The notes below the pieces were generated by a model that was given only the letters and a program-made list of their open reading frames with translations, had not been told where the DNA came from and did no database searches. Positions 22,302 through 34,830 of a DNA stretch of 64,000 nucleotides are shown piece after piece (position 1 is the stretch's first letter; the number at the start of each line of letters is the position of its first letter). Origin of the DNA: Prosapia bicincta (Eukaryota > Arthropoda > Insecta > Hemiptera > Cercopidae); assembly GCA_036971475.1 (NCBI GenBank), contig JBAIZL010000001.1:142532192-142596191 (forward strand). The letters are read 5' to 3'. The position numbers and the translations under genes are program-made.

Positions 22302-24090
22302 CTACTTCAGGTAGCGACTTCGCGCAAAATAATTTCCCCCAAACTTCAGTACCAGAGAAACGTTAAAGCCCTACTTGGAAATACACAATCCCATCTCTGT
22401 TTTTCATTTTTTTTTTTATTATAAAGGATTGTAAAAGGTAAACAACTCTTTTTTACTCCAATAGAAAGGGGGTCTATTTCACGCGTACGACCCTGCGCAG
22501 AATATGCTATTATATCTCCCATACCCTGTCCTAGAGAGTTTTGTAACAAAGACTTAAGCCTACTAACATTCACAATCCTTTTCCATCCCCAGCGAGAGAT
22601 ATTAAACGTACTGGATTATCGCAATAAAACTACAAATAAATACAGGATTTCTCAATAGAGGAAGGGAAAATAAAATAGAGGAATTACCGGGGAAGAGATC
22701 ACTTAGTATAATATAGTGTGTAAGAACATTTGATTTACGGAAACAAAATATTATTATTTAGCAGAAAATAATTTAAGACTATCGAATGTTTATCCAATCC
22801 TTAATAATCATTGAAATAGAGATGTGTTCTAAGGTTAAACTCTGTTAGCTGCGTCTCTACATGTGTTTGTTCCTTCATCAATTAATGGATGATTTCTGGA
22901 AAAAGGGAACAGTGCACCTCGATCAATCAATTTGAAAATAGAATGGAATCTGATATATAGTGCCACACATACTTTTATAAACCAATATCTGGTGTTTTAT
23001 TTTAAATGGAAATTCTCTTCAATTTTTTGGGTTGTTATTAAAATCTGAATCTGCTGAAAATTAGAAATCTGTTTGTAGTGGTAGTATGTTCTCTACGCTG
23101 TATACATAATGCAAATTACACTTTACAATTAAAGTATTCAGTTATATAATTAGGTATTCAACTACATAAATAATTAATTAATATCTAGTTACGTTTGTTG
23201 TAATATTTTTGGTCATTTATATGGAAACTTGCGCACTATAATTCATTAAAAGGTATTCAGAATTTCAACCATAGCGGGCATTGGCTACCAACTTTTGTGT
23301 GGTATATTTTTGGTATAAAAAGTATTTGGAACTGAGCAAAAAAAATATAATAAAATAATTATTTTCTTTTTTTATGAATCAGTCCAATGAAAAATTATCC
23401 CCCAACGATCTTAGTTTAATACGACAACTGAAAAATAAATTAATATATATTTCATATTATAGCACGCATATTTAGCTCTGTAAACAATGCCGTGAAATAA
23501 CCAATTTATTTTCACAAGAAATAATACCTTTTTGTTAGGTCAGTTTTTGTTTATCTCTTGACGAGAAATAACCTGTCACAGATGTTTACTGACAACCAAA
23601 ACAGATTTATTTTGGGGATAATCCTGTATCCTGCCTCCTGCTCCTGTATTTGCGTTTCATCCAAATCAATTTTCGACTGTCAAACTAGAGAAAAGTCATT
23701 TTTTTGAAAGATTTCAAGAGATTAGTTGTTCGTTTATGCACTGTATTGTATTCAAATATTTCTTTTAATATTGTTTTTGTGTGTGTGCATACATATTATA
23801 TACATAAGTTAAGTGTGTTGAGATGAAAAGGTTTTTAAAAATAATTTTATTTTTATAAACCTTTATTAATTAGGAACAATTTAATTTTCAAATTATTACA
23901 TTAATTTTTACTTCAACTGACATTACAAAAATTCAACTGATATGCATTCAGTTGGAGTGCCTACAACTGTACTCTTCAAGAGTTTGCTACACACTAAAGC
24001 TAATACTGTTTTACCAGCTGCACAATACAAAATCTGCGTAAGCAGGAATCTACTTTCGTAAGCATTATATTTGGTCAAGTTGACATAACT

Positions 24091-24094
<4 letters not shown>

Positions 24095-24176
<82 letters not shown>
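24095..24176. repeat. (TA)n microsatellite
   Basis: About 40 TA dinucleotides with one CATA interruption. The orthologous tract in unit 3 is where the foldback element is inserted. Confidence 0.95.
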
Positions 24177-24177
<1 letters not shown>

Positions 24178-25605
24178 CTGAAAAAAGTAGAACCATTTTT
24201 ACAATATTTCGAGGAGAATAACTTATTCCGCTTTAACACCTCTGAGCCTGTAACTTTTCTTCTGAGCAACAAAATTTTGTCCACTTTGATTTCAGCAATA
24301 CAGTGACGATAGCATTTAACGTTAAATAAATCAGAACAAAAAAAGCAGTTTACTCTTAACGTCTTTACTGATTTAAAAAGGGATAATTCAGTTGAAATTA
24401 GAATTCAGTGTTTAATTATTTAATGTTTTATTTATTATTACTTTATTAGGTTTATTATTTATACTTCAATTTCTAATATTTATTAATAATTAACGTTTTA
24501 AGCGTAACCATTATGCTACTTGTAATATTAACAATTGTAACTGAATAAAAATATTTTAATCAGATAATAACTATGAATTATGTCTATTTTTATTAGTATA
24601 GAAGCTCTCAAAATCATTAAAAGAATTTGATAAAAAAATATGGACAAATCCAGAGAATTATGTTTTATTAGTAAATATATTATGCTTTATGATAAATAGA
24701 TGGTATATGTTTCTTTAAAAGCAAGTGACGTCGTGTACTTTCAAGAAAGCAAACACTAAAACTGAATGTGATACTTCTGCAGGAATTGATGAAGTTGGAG
24801 TTGAGTATGAACTATCTGTAAGAAGGTGTAAAAGCAGATACGAGGTAGAAATTCGAAAGTAGAAATATTATTTGAAATTGTTTGAAAATGTAATTCTGTG
24901 TCTAAAAGTATTTATAGGTTATATAGCCTTAACAGATTTGATTCATTCCTAATTTAAAATATTTTATTACTCTATTCAAATAATAAGAACACATGGTAAA
25001 ACAAATATTTTACAAAGTAAACTGTTTGTAAATCTGAGCTTCAGATTTGAACCACGCATTAGAACAGGTACGATATTTATAAGTCATACTAAGAACTCCA
25101 TTAAAATCTCACGCCAGACACTTTACTTTGGCTTAATGCCAGAGGTAGGAATCATGTAAAAGGTTCACTTTTTAAAAGGATTTTCTCTTGTTCATGATTA
25201 CATTTACATTTTACTAAATTTGGGCTCTTAAATACATTTTAAATTTAAAACAGATTAATACTAAACTTCAATCTTTCACCTTAATGTTTCTGAAATTAAT
25301 TTGCAATTTTAAAATCAAAGTAAAGATCATGGATGGCAAACAACAGTGATTTACTAAACATTCGATATTTTTCTACACTTACCTTTATGAAGCGCCAATA
25401 CTTGATTTTGTTATATCAAGACTTACAAATGATCGTATAATATAGCACCTGCAGTCATAGGAAATTGAAATATGATAATTTAAGTATATTTTACAAGATC
25501 TAGAATATAAGAATATTATGATATTCATGCGTGTCGGTTAACTTATGAGGTATTATATGTCTGGGATAGGCATAGTGCAGTTGTAATGGAGAGACTAAAA
25601 CCCGC

Positions 25606-25955
25606 TACACACGTCCCGACCGTACCACTCGACACGACTGAACTCTCCGACCATCCCTGTTGGGTTGAGCTCTACACACGTTCCGACCGTACCACCCGAC
25701 ACGACTGAACTCCCCGAGCATCTCTGTTGGGTTGAGCTCTACACACGTTCCGACCGTACCACTCGACACGACTGAACTCCCCGACCATCTCTGTTGGGTT
25801 GAGCTCTGCACACGTTCCGACCGTACCACCCGACACGACGGAACTCCCCGACCATTTCTGTTGGGTTGAGCTCTACACACGTCCCGACCGTACCTCCCGA
25901 CACGACTGAACTCCCCGACCATCTCGGTTGGGTTGAGCTCTACACACGTTCCGAC
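25606..25955. repeat. 67-bp tandem repeat inside the Harbinger left end
   Basis: Five copies of a 67-bp unit (ACGTTCCGACCGTACCACCC... GGGTTGAGCTCTACAC). The related element in unit 3 has one unit plus a partial one. Part of the terminal inverted repeat (TACACACGT) recurs in each unit. The minus-strand open frame over it is a repeat artefact. Confidence 0.9.
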
Positions 25956-26021
25956 CATGACTACCGTTAGTAGCCAACTTGTTCTCGTGAAGTGAGGTTG
26001 TGATCTCGAAGTGCTCTGGAT

Positions 26022-26456
26022 TTGTTTGCCAGCGGCACTACATTTATCAAAAAAGCAAAAATTGCTTTAGCTTTAGCCGTTATGGTTACTGCTAATGAAA
26101 AGAAGGAGAAAAAAAGTTTATGGGCGAAGAAGTGGTTAATGGAGCGGGAAATATTTTCCCACGGGAACCTACTTCGGGAACTTGAAGAAAATGATTTCCG
26201 AAATTATTTGAGAATGGACGAGGATTGTTTCCTACAGTTACTAGCTAAAGTGAAACCTTTCATTGAAAGAACAAATACAGTCATAAGGGAGAGCGTAAGT
26301 GCTGAAGAACGGCTTGTTGTGACACTCCCATATTTAGAAACTGGGAGGTCGTTGGAAGGTTTAAAGTTTAGTGCTGCCATATCTCCTCAACTGTTATCAT
26401 TAATTATACCAGAAACTTGTGAAGCGATTTATATCACTCTGAAAGAACTTATAAAG
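26022..26456 (+). pseudogene. PIF/Harbinger transposase, N-terminal exon (unit 2)
   Basis: This frame encodes the N-terminal part of a HARBI1/ALP1-like transposase. A basic start (KKAKIALALAV) is followed by WAKKWLMEREIFSHGNLL, the ELEENDFRNYLRMDEDCF motif typical of this family, then ERLVVTLPYLETGRS and a terminal IPETCEAIY helix. The exon ends at AAG|GTAGGT (26,456); the paralogue in unit 3 has the stronger GTAAGT. The next exons with the catalytic DDE residues do not follow, so no active nuclease is encoded. The first ATG in frame is 26,082; the frame is open about 60 bp further upstream, so the start is uncertain. Confidence 0.8.
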
Positions 26457-26764
26457 GTAGGTAAAAACGTTCCTTCATGACATTATATAAGACTATCCTG
26501 TCCAAATATTTATTATTTTTTCTTAATTATCTCATCCTTTTAGATTTTCTCCCATACCATTATTATACCATATTATTGCACTGAAGAAATCTAAATATCA
26601 TATTTTGACTTCTACTTGTTATTCATTTATTGTAAACGAGAAATTCCACCAAGAATTTCCTTCGAGGACATCCTATGGTGGGCAGCAATCATTGTATTTT
26701 TTTCTTTTTGTATACTGTAATGTATATATCTGAGATAAAATTATTAATATTAAGCAAAAGAAAT

Positions 26765-27082
26765 TCAATGATAAAATACGATGTTTAGAAGGGAATTATA
26801 TGCTTCATTTCTCCGATCCCTGCTCGAATAGGTGTCATACTGAACATCCCACAAACAGCGGTAAGTTTTTAAGTTCTCCAGTAATGCTTCGATCATAGTT
26901 TTCTCATCCGCCGGAACTTGAGTCATTCTTGGTACTTCAGACACAATCAACACTGAATGGCTACCTAATGTTAACTGATTGTCGTGTCGGTTGGCCGCCA
27001 AAACTACACACGTGCCAACCCGACTGGTTTCTAGGGTGGGGAGTCGGCTGTCGGGGCTTGTCGGGACATCACGTTGACCCAA
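26765..27082 (-). pseudogene. MADF-domain exon of the Harbinger element (unit 2)
   Basis: Minus-strand frame with LLENLKTYRCLWDVQYDTYS and RDRRNEAYNSLL. This is the first half of a MADF (Adf-1-like, SANT-related) DNA-binding domain. PIF/Harbinger elements carry a second Myb/SANT or MADF protein that helps bring the transposase to the DNA. No good splice donor follows and the rest of the domain is missing. The first ~30 residues of the long frame overlap the terminal repeat region and are probably untranslated. Confidence 0.65.
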
Positions 27083-27218
27083 CCAAATCGGTTGGACCGA
27101 CTGTTAGGTACAACCTTTTCTGTCGGCCGACAAGCCTACACAATGACCAACCGTCGGGTCCAACATTGTTGGACACGACAGTTGTGTGTTTTGTTGGGAC
27201 GTGTGTAGCGGGTTTTAG

Positions 27219-28860
27219 TGTAGTGCCAGTGAAAACACATTTTCTTTAACCCTATCTCTGTCTCTCTCTCCGCTCCCGCTCTCTCTATCTCTCTTCCTTT
27301 CATTCTCTCTCATTCTATATATATATATATATATATGTCGGCGGTCAACAGGGAAGTGTGGTTCCGGAGGAAAACAACGGCCAAGAGGTAGAGATTGCGT
27401 GAGCTGGGTACGGTAGACCGTCGCAAAAAACACACACACATACACACTGACAGGTCTATCACTTAGGTCCCAATAAGTTATAGGCAGCTAATTGCTATGT
27501 AAGTGGACAACTAGGCTACTTGTTTAATGCGGTTAGGTGGCAATAACTATGGAACTTATTGAAATACATTGTACAAGCAATTCCTATCCTAACTGGTAAA
27601 TTTTTATCCTCACTATAATACAGCTATAAAATAGGTATTATAACATAGAGAGAGGGGAACAATGAAGTACTAAATGATAATGAAGTGTCTTTTAACGTTC
27701 CCAAGACAAGCATGTTAGTTACTCACGTTAAAGTTACGCATTAAAATGTAAGTTTTAACTAGTGTTTGTAAACTGGTTTAGGAATTCAGTTTTGAATAAT
27801 GTATTCAAAACCGAGACAATATTATTTAGTAAATTCTTTATCAAGTGATACCTTAGTAATAGGAAATATTATGTAGCCTTATCATTATAAAAAAAGTGTG
27901 TGTCAAACTAAATTTTCTCCTCCCCATCCTTGTCATAATAAACGAATCTTGCCTTTATGCTCATCCTGCTTTGCTAAAAGTATCAACGATGTCCTTATTA
28001 TTTATGTCGTTTCCTTCCTTTTTTTTTTATATGAATGGTAATACTATTTGTCCACAATTATTGTCGCTTTCAAAGCAATCTTACCGGCCATAATTAACAT
28101 CTGTATTTGTAAAATGGGCTTCCATTTTTTTTATAATAAAATAAATAATTTAATATATTTTATTATTATTTTTTATTTTAAAAATTATATTTATTGTTGT
28201 CTCATGACGATGTATTCGTAATGAAAAAAGTTGTAATCTTGGTATAACTATTGATAGAATAAAGTGTATAGCATTTCATTAGCGCTTGGTTTTTAACGGA
28301 ATTTTGTAACAAATTCATCTATTTACGCAGGTCATATAAGCGGGGGAAGTTTGAAAAAAATATCAGACATTAGCAGTGAAAATGAAGGCCAACAATTGCT
28401 TTACTTAGCAGCTTTACACAGAAATGACCAGCTCACGAAGATGTAAGAATATAAAATTTACCTGAGAAATTCTTTCAATTGCATACAGACAGTATTTTTG
28501 AAAGAGAAAATTAAAATTTATTCTATCAGTAGATCGTAGGGATTTGTTTCTCTCTATATTTCACCTGCAATAAATAAAATATGCAAATAAAGAAGTAGAT
28601 ATTTACGGAAAGTAGAAATAAAAGTAATTTCGTATAAACAGAATTTATTGTAAAGACAACAACTGCAACCATTCTATTACAATTGTAATGTAATGTAAAT
28701 ATGAAATAAAAACATTAAATAATAATTAAAAAAAAAATATTTTCCTAGTGTGACATGAGGGAGATGCTATTCTGGACAGCTTGATGTACATACAGTGAAT
28801 ACTTCTTGAAAAAAATTAAACAAAGCAGAATAGACACAATAACAAGAACGTTTTCTTTAT
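27219..28860. other. Tail of unit 2
   Basis: Begins with the post-insertion flank of the Harbinger element (GTAGTGCC..., homologous to unit 1 at 16,981), then CT- and TA-rich repeats (27,261-27,336), AT-rich DNA, and an exon-like segment at 28,331-28,446. Roughly 27,090-28,630 is absent from unit 3. Confidence 0.55.
28331..28446 (+). other. Exon-like segment in the unit 2 tail
   Basis: Acceptor ATTTACGCAG at 28,321-28,330 precedes a fully open frame (HISGGSLKKISDISSENE then LLYLAALHRNDQLTKM) that ends in TAA at 28,444-28,446. A donor GTAAGA overlaps the stop (28,443), so it may be a terminal or internal exon. Composition looks like real protein. No partner exon was identified and no family recognised. 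Confidence 0.35.
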
Positions 28861-29960
28861 CTTCTGCTCTCTGGCTCACAGGGTTGGACACCACCCAGCT
28901 CCTTGACCTGCTGCTCTCTGGCTCACAGGTATGGACACCACCCAGCTCCTTGACCTGCTGCTCTCTGGCTCACAGGTATGGACACCACCCAGCTCCTTGA
29001 CCTGCTGCTCTCTGGCTCACAGGTATGGACACCAACCAGCTCCTTGACCTGCTGCTCTCTGGCTCACAGAGTTGGAGAATAAACCCAGCTCCTTGACCTG
29101 CTGCTCTCTGGCTCACAGGTATGGACACCACCCAGCTCCTTGACCTGCTGCTCTCTGGCTCACAGGGTTGGACACCACCCAGCTCCTTCACCTGCTTCTC
29201 TCTGGCTCACAGGGTTGGACACCACCCAGCTCCTTGGCCTGCTGCTCTCTGGCTCACAGGGTTGGACACCATCAAGCTCCTTGATCTGATGCTCTCTGGC
29301 TCACAGGTATGGACACCACCCAGCTCCTAGACCTGCTGCTCTCTGGCTCACAGGGTTGGTCACCACCCAGCTCCTTGACCTGCTGCTCTCTGGCTCACAG
29401 GGTTGGACACCACCCAGCTCCTTGACATGATGCTCTCTGGCTCACAGGGTTGGACACCACCCAGCTCCTTGACCTGCTGCTCTCTGGCTCACAGGGTTAG
29501 ACACCACCCAGCTCCTTGAACTGATGCTCTCAGGCTCACAGGGTTGGACACCACCCAGCTCCTTGACCTGCTGCTCTCTGGCTCACAGGGTTAGACACCA
29601 CCCAGCTCCTTGACCTGCTTCTCTCTGGCTCACAGGGTTGAACACCACCCAGCTCCTTGATCTGCTTCTCTCTGGCTCACAGGGTTGGACACCACCCAGC
29701 TCCTTGACCTGCTGATCTCTGGCTTACAGGGTTGGACACCACACAGTTCCTTGAAATGCTGCTATCTGGCTCACAGGGTTGGACACCACCCAGCTCCTTG
29801 ACCTGCTGCTCTCTGGCTCAAAGGGTTGGATACCACCCAGCTCCTTGATCTGCTGCTCTCTGGCTCACAGGGTTGGACACCACCCTGCTCCTTGACCTGC
29901 TGCTCTCACGCTCACAGGGTTTACACCACCCAGCTCCTTGACCTGCTGCTCTCTCTGACT
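28860..29960. repeat. 47-bp minisatellite, long array (start of unit 3)
   Basis: About 23 copies of a 47-bp unit (CTCTCTGGCTCACAGG... CAGCTCCTTGACCTGCTG). Variants include GGTATGG versus GGGTTGG and GGGTTAG in the middle. Stops occur in each frame over three passes, so it is not coding. Confidence 0.95.
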
Positions 29961-31904
29961 AAAGCTTGCCTACCTTGACATCCTGTTTGAATGCCAAAAC
30001 CAAACCGCCCTCTCCTCAACATGTAATCATTTCTTCCCTTCCATCGCTTCCCTTTCTTTTATTATATCCACCAATCCTGGCATGTCTAGATTTGTGTTTT
30101 CGCTTTCTCCGGGCTCTTAGTTTCGGGATGTACGGGTTTGGGAAATTTTACCGACAAAGATTATACTTTATGCCTATTCCTTACAATTTTTAAATTTGGT
30201 TGTATTTAGTTCGATGTTGAGACACTGAGCTCACCTCTGTCCATTTTACAAAAAATAAAACCGTCGCAGCAGAAACGATTTCCTTATCGTAGCTTGTGAC
30301 CGACGAAAGAATAAACAGTGTAAGCCGTTTACAAAAGTTTAACAGCTTTAAAATTACACAGATAAAACCATTTTAGTTTGTTCATATCCTATCATCCGTA
30401 AATTAGGTTTTCTAGCTGTCACAGTTAAGACTTACTGGTTCTTTCTCTCTAGCACGTAGAGACGATGGTTTAATTTATTCCTTTGAAGTAAGACTACTCA
30501 AAACAACCTAATGGTACTGTACAAAAGCTAGCAAGAACAAAAAGGAAAAGGGGTTGTTTCTGCACGAGAGAAGTATCTAAATTAATTACTAAAAAAGACT
30601 CTTCAACATTAGTTTGAGTTGTTCTCTTTTTTAAAGCGATATCTGAAGCGTATATGGTCATAAAAGCACAACTTTTATGATTTGTAAAATAATTACTTTT
30701 GTTTACTTTCCTTGTTTCCTAATATCGTTATCAAAATAAAAAAAGATTGGTAAAGCATAACGGCTGAAAATATAATATATCGAAATATGAATTATATTGA
30801 AATATTTTAAGAAAAGATAAAGAAGTCATATAAACAAAATCTCAGTCACCTGATTTTCCAACAGGGATTTAGATGGAAATAGCGCTGACGTAACTTTTCC
30901 CCAGTAAACCTTGTAGCAAGGTTTTGTAATTAGGAAGCAGAGTAAACGGCAATTATATAATACTTTGAAGCAAGCGTACCAATTACGTACAGTCAGAAAC
31001 AAAGATTAAATTCATTAGGGAGTTTTAAATGAAATTGAAAAGTTGTGAAACTATATGGACTGTTGTTGTTTAATGAAACTCACTTTTCATATAAGGATGT
31101 GTTAATTTTGAACCAATTAAATACAGTTTAATAAATATATCACAAAATATAAATTAAATATATCACTTATACATTTTGACTCCGTCGTATTTGTATGTGT
31201 TGGGAAGAAATGATAATGACTACCACAACTTTAACTTCCCCTAAACAATATCATTGATTTATTTTAATCTAAATATATCCTAACATAGCCATAATTCCTC
31301 ATATACTTAGATCCTGTCACGAGAAAATCAGTAGACCTACTAAAACATTTAGTTATATTCTTCTTTACATTTATTTCATGAACCCGAAAAATCACTAAAT
31401 ATATTTTCATACACGATCCCTCTACATTTTTACAATGAGTTGAAGTTAAATCACGATAATTCATCTACTGAATTTCAGCGCCCGCCTCAGATTTCTTGGC
31501 GCAAGGATATGGAAGTCACTATGCGCGCGCTTTTATGTTGCAACGCGTTGGCGTAATAGACACTGTTTATTGTTGTATACATTGGGTTTACGATGAACGT
31601 TAGGAGTTATTTACGTTTCCTCAGGGATTAAACTTTATCCTCCCAGACTCGACGTTTTGATTGGTTTTGTTTCGGAAGTACTTTACCCACGGGAGAAATG
31701 AAGAAATAAAGTTTTTTGAAAACGTAATTGCTAGAACAAGAAGCCGTACGTACTCGACTGAATTGATTGGGACTAGTAATAAATAATACTTATAAATAAA
31801 TAAATTGAATATATATAATAAATATATAAAATATTATATATATTTTCAATTAATTTATTTATAAGTACCATTATTTATAAGTCCCAATCAATTATTATAT
31901 ACAT

Positions 31905-31937
<33 letters not shown>

Positions 31938-31954
31938 ATGTACATATATATATA

Positions 31955-31996
<42 letters not shown>

Positions 31997-32493
31997 AAAT
32001 AAATATATATAAATATAAGTAGGAAATGTAGACACATTCGTCTACTTAGGGCCATATTCAAATTGAGATCTTATTTAAAGAATATGTTAGTTTTATTTTG
32101 CCCCACACACGCACTAGAACGTACTATAAAACAAGCAAACAAATATTTTCTTAAAAACGAGTTCATTCTATTACAAAAAATCCCAACTACACTGTACGTG
32201 TTAACAAAATTAAACAACAACAAAAAAATATACAAGGCTGTTCAATAAATAGCCTCGTGCTGCAATCAATTTATTTATAAAAGAACATTTATATAGACAG
32301 TGAAAGAATTGCATGAGAAAAGTGGTAGTTGGAAGAAAAGATTATTAGTGAAAAACTAGTTGAATGTCGAGAATGTATGAAAGATATCTTTCCCATATGA
32401 ACTATCATAATTCACCAAATATAATCTAACTCTTTTTTTTATCGTAACCTAATTGCACCTTTTTATGTTTGGAAAAATATGGAATATACAGTA

Positions 32494-32670
32494 TTAGACA
32501 CATTGGAGATTATATCTACGTTGAGGGTGCAATCCAGCCATGTGAATCGAATTTTGTAGATTTATAATAATATGGGAGTTTTGATAGTGCTTCATAATAG
32601 CTGTCGGTTTTCTCGCCTCTCGAATATGTTTTCGCGGCTTAGGGTGGAAACCTTTCCGGTTAGGGAAGGA
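32494..32670 (-). other. Conserved short minus-strand frame (unit 3 copy)
   Basis: Paralogue of 22,125-22,301 and 15,194-15,361; open over the same length as in unit 2. Confidence 0.35.
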
Positions 32671-34203
32671 CTACTTCAGGTAGCGACTTCGCGCAAAATT
32701 ATTTCCCCCAAACTTCAGTACCAGAGAAACGTTAAAGCCCTACTTGGAAATACACAATCCCATCTCTGTTTTTCCTTTTTTTTTTTATTATAAAGGATTG
32801 TAAAAGGTAAACAACTCTTTTTTACTCCAATAGAAAGGGGGTCTATTTCACGCGTACGACCCTGCGCAGAATATGCTATTATATCTCCCATACCCTGTCC
32901 TAGAGAGTTTTGTAACAAAGACTTAAGCCTACTAACATTCACAATCCTTTTCCATCCCCAGCGAGAGATATTAAACGTACTGGATTATCGCAATAAAACT
33001 ACAAATAAATACAGGATTTCTCAATAGAGGAAGGGAAAATAAATTAGAAGAATTACCTGGGAACAGATCACTTAGTATAATATAGTGTTTAAGAACATTT
33101 GATTTACGGAAACAAAATATTATTATTTAGCAGAAAATAATTTAAGATTAACGAGTGTTTATCCAATCTTTAATAATCATTGATATAGAGATGTTTTCTA
33201 AGGTTAAACTCTGTTAGCTGCGTCTCTACATTTGTTTCTTCAAGAAAAGCATTGTTCCTTCATCAATTAATGCATGCTTTCTGAAAAAGGGAACAGTGCA
33301 CCTCGATCAATCAATTTGAAAATAGAATGGAATCTGATATATAGTGCCACACATACTATTATAAACCAATATCTGGTGTTTTATTTTAAATGGAAATTCT
33401 CTTCAATTTTTTGGGTTGTTATTAAAATCTGAATCTGCTGAAAATTAGAAATCTGTTTGTAGTGGTAGTATGTTTTCTACGCTGTATACATAATGCAAAT
33501 TACACTTTACAATTAAAGTATTCAGTTATATAATTAGGTATTCAACTACATAAATAATCAATTAATATCTAGTTACGTTTGTTGTAATATTTTTGGTCAT
33601 TTATATGGAAATTTAAACAAAACTTGCGCACAATAATTTATTAAAAGGTATTCGTTTTATCAGAATATCAACCATAGCGGTCATTGGCTGCCGATTTTTG
33701 TGTGGTATATTTTTGGTATAAAAATATTTGCAACTGAGCAAAAAAATTAAAATAATAATTTTCATTTTTTATGAATTAGTCCAATGAAAAATTATCCCCC
33801 AACGACCTTAATTTCACTACGACAACTGAAAAATAAATGAATATATATTTCATTTTATAATACACATATTTAGCTCTGTAAACAATGCCTTGAAATAACC
33901 AATTTATTTTCACAAGAAATAATAGCTTTTTGTTAGGTCAGTTTTTGTTTTTCTCTTGACGAGAAATAACCTGTCACAGATGTTTACTGACAAGCAAAAC
34001 AGTTTTATTTTGGGGATAATTGTGTTTCCCGCCTCCTGCCTCTTTATCTGCTTTTCATCCAAATCACTTTCCGACTGTCAAACTAGTGAAAAGTCTTTTT
34101 TTTCTGAAAGATTTCAAGATATTAGTTATTTGTTTATGCACTGTCTATTGTATTCAAATATATCTTTTAATATTGTTTTGTGTGTGTGTGTAAACATATA
34201 TAC

Positions 34204-34204
<1 letters not shown>

Positions 34205-34278
<74 letters not shown>
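34205..34278. repeat. (TA)n microsatellite
   Basis: Pure TA run of about 37 copies; the orthologous position in unit 2 (about 23,800) has only a few, so it expanded after the duplication. Confidence 0.95.
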
Positions 34279-34279
<1 letters not shown>

Positions 34280-34575
34280 TTACGTGTGTTAAGCTCAAAA
34301 GGTTTTTAAAAATAATTTTATTTTTATAAACCTTTATTAATTAAGAACAATTTAATTTAACAATTACATTAAAGAACAATTTTGAAACTATTACATTAAT
34401 TTTTACTTAACAAAAATTCAACTGATATGCATTCAGTTGGAGTGCCTACAACTGTACTCTTCAAGAGTTTGCTACACACTAAAGCTAAAGCTGTTTTACC
34501 AGCTGCACAATACAAAATCTGCCTAAGCAGGAATTTACTTTAGTAAGCATTATATTTAGTCAATTTCACATAACT

Positions 34576-34622
<47 letters not shown>

Positions 34623-34626
<4 letters not shown>

Positions 34627-34830
34627 AAATAAAATATTTCAAAAACAAGAATACTTTTAATGAATATATTTATTCAAAGATTTTCGCCGATACAATAGTA
34701 TTTAATTATGTTAAAATATTTTAATAGATAATTATTTTCCTGAAGATGCTGGTACTATTTTATCAGCGAAAAGCTTTGAATAAATATATTCATTAAAAGT
34801 ATTCTTGTTTTTGAAATATTTTATTTTATT
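34623..34830. mobile_element. Foldback element specific to unit 3
   Basis: Arms 34,623-34,687 and 34,766-34,830 are 65-bp inverted repeats with one mismatch, separated by 78 bp. It sits at the end of a (TA)n tract that is uninterrupted in unit 2, so it was inserted after the duplication. The centre contains CCTGAAGATG, a hairpin, then GCGAAAAGC; a related partial sequence is at the inner end of the other arm on the opposite strand, so the element is two head-to-head copies of one repeat. Confidence 0.8.

Larger units (their letters stand above)
25597..27218. mobile_element. PIF/Harbinger element, internally deleted (unit 2)
   Basis: Inverted ends of about 25 bp: AAACCCGCTACACACGTCCC at the left, and its complement GGGACGTGTGTAGCGGGTTT at the right (27,196-27,215). 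It carries an N-terminal transposase exon on + and a MADF-domain exon on minus, facing each other. That two-gene layout is typical of PIF/Harbinger. The catalytic DDE exons are missing, so it is non-autonomous. Unit 1 has the uninterrupted target: GAGACATAATGTAGTGCC at about 16,971-16,988 versus GAGACTAAAACCC...TTTTAGTGTAGTGCC here. The flank is TAA on the left and TTA on the right, consistent with an imperfect 3-bp TWA duplication. Confidence 0.85.
19437..28860. repeat. Duplicated unit 2 (tandem)
   Basis: Begins with about 2.5 copies of the 47-bp minisatellite, continues with a left module (19,560-21,430) shared with units 3 and 4, a palindromic TA-rich junction (21,427-21,660), and a right module (21,670-25,600) shared with unit 1 and unit 3. 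It then carries the Harbinger element and a tail (27,219-28,860) of which only the last 230 bp is present at the end of unit 3. Units 2 and 3 are highly similar over most of their length, so the duplication is recent. Confidence 0.85.

Noticed and set aside
22203..22424. 73-codon + strand frame identical in units 2 and 3
   Set aside because: Identity reflects the recent duplication; unit 1 does not keep the frame. The minus-strand frame at the same place is the better conserved one.
25605..25958. 117-codon minus-strand frame with repeated VGTCVELNPTEM
   Set aside because: It is a read-through of the 67-bp tandem repeat inside the Harbinger end; the unit is not a multiple of three and the paralogue has only about one unit.
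28806..29330. Frames with repeated LLDLLLSGSQ or ESSRSRSWVVS
   Set aside because: They come from the 47-bp minisatellite; the consensus has stops in each frame when three units are read through.
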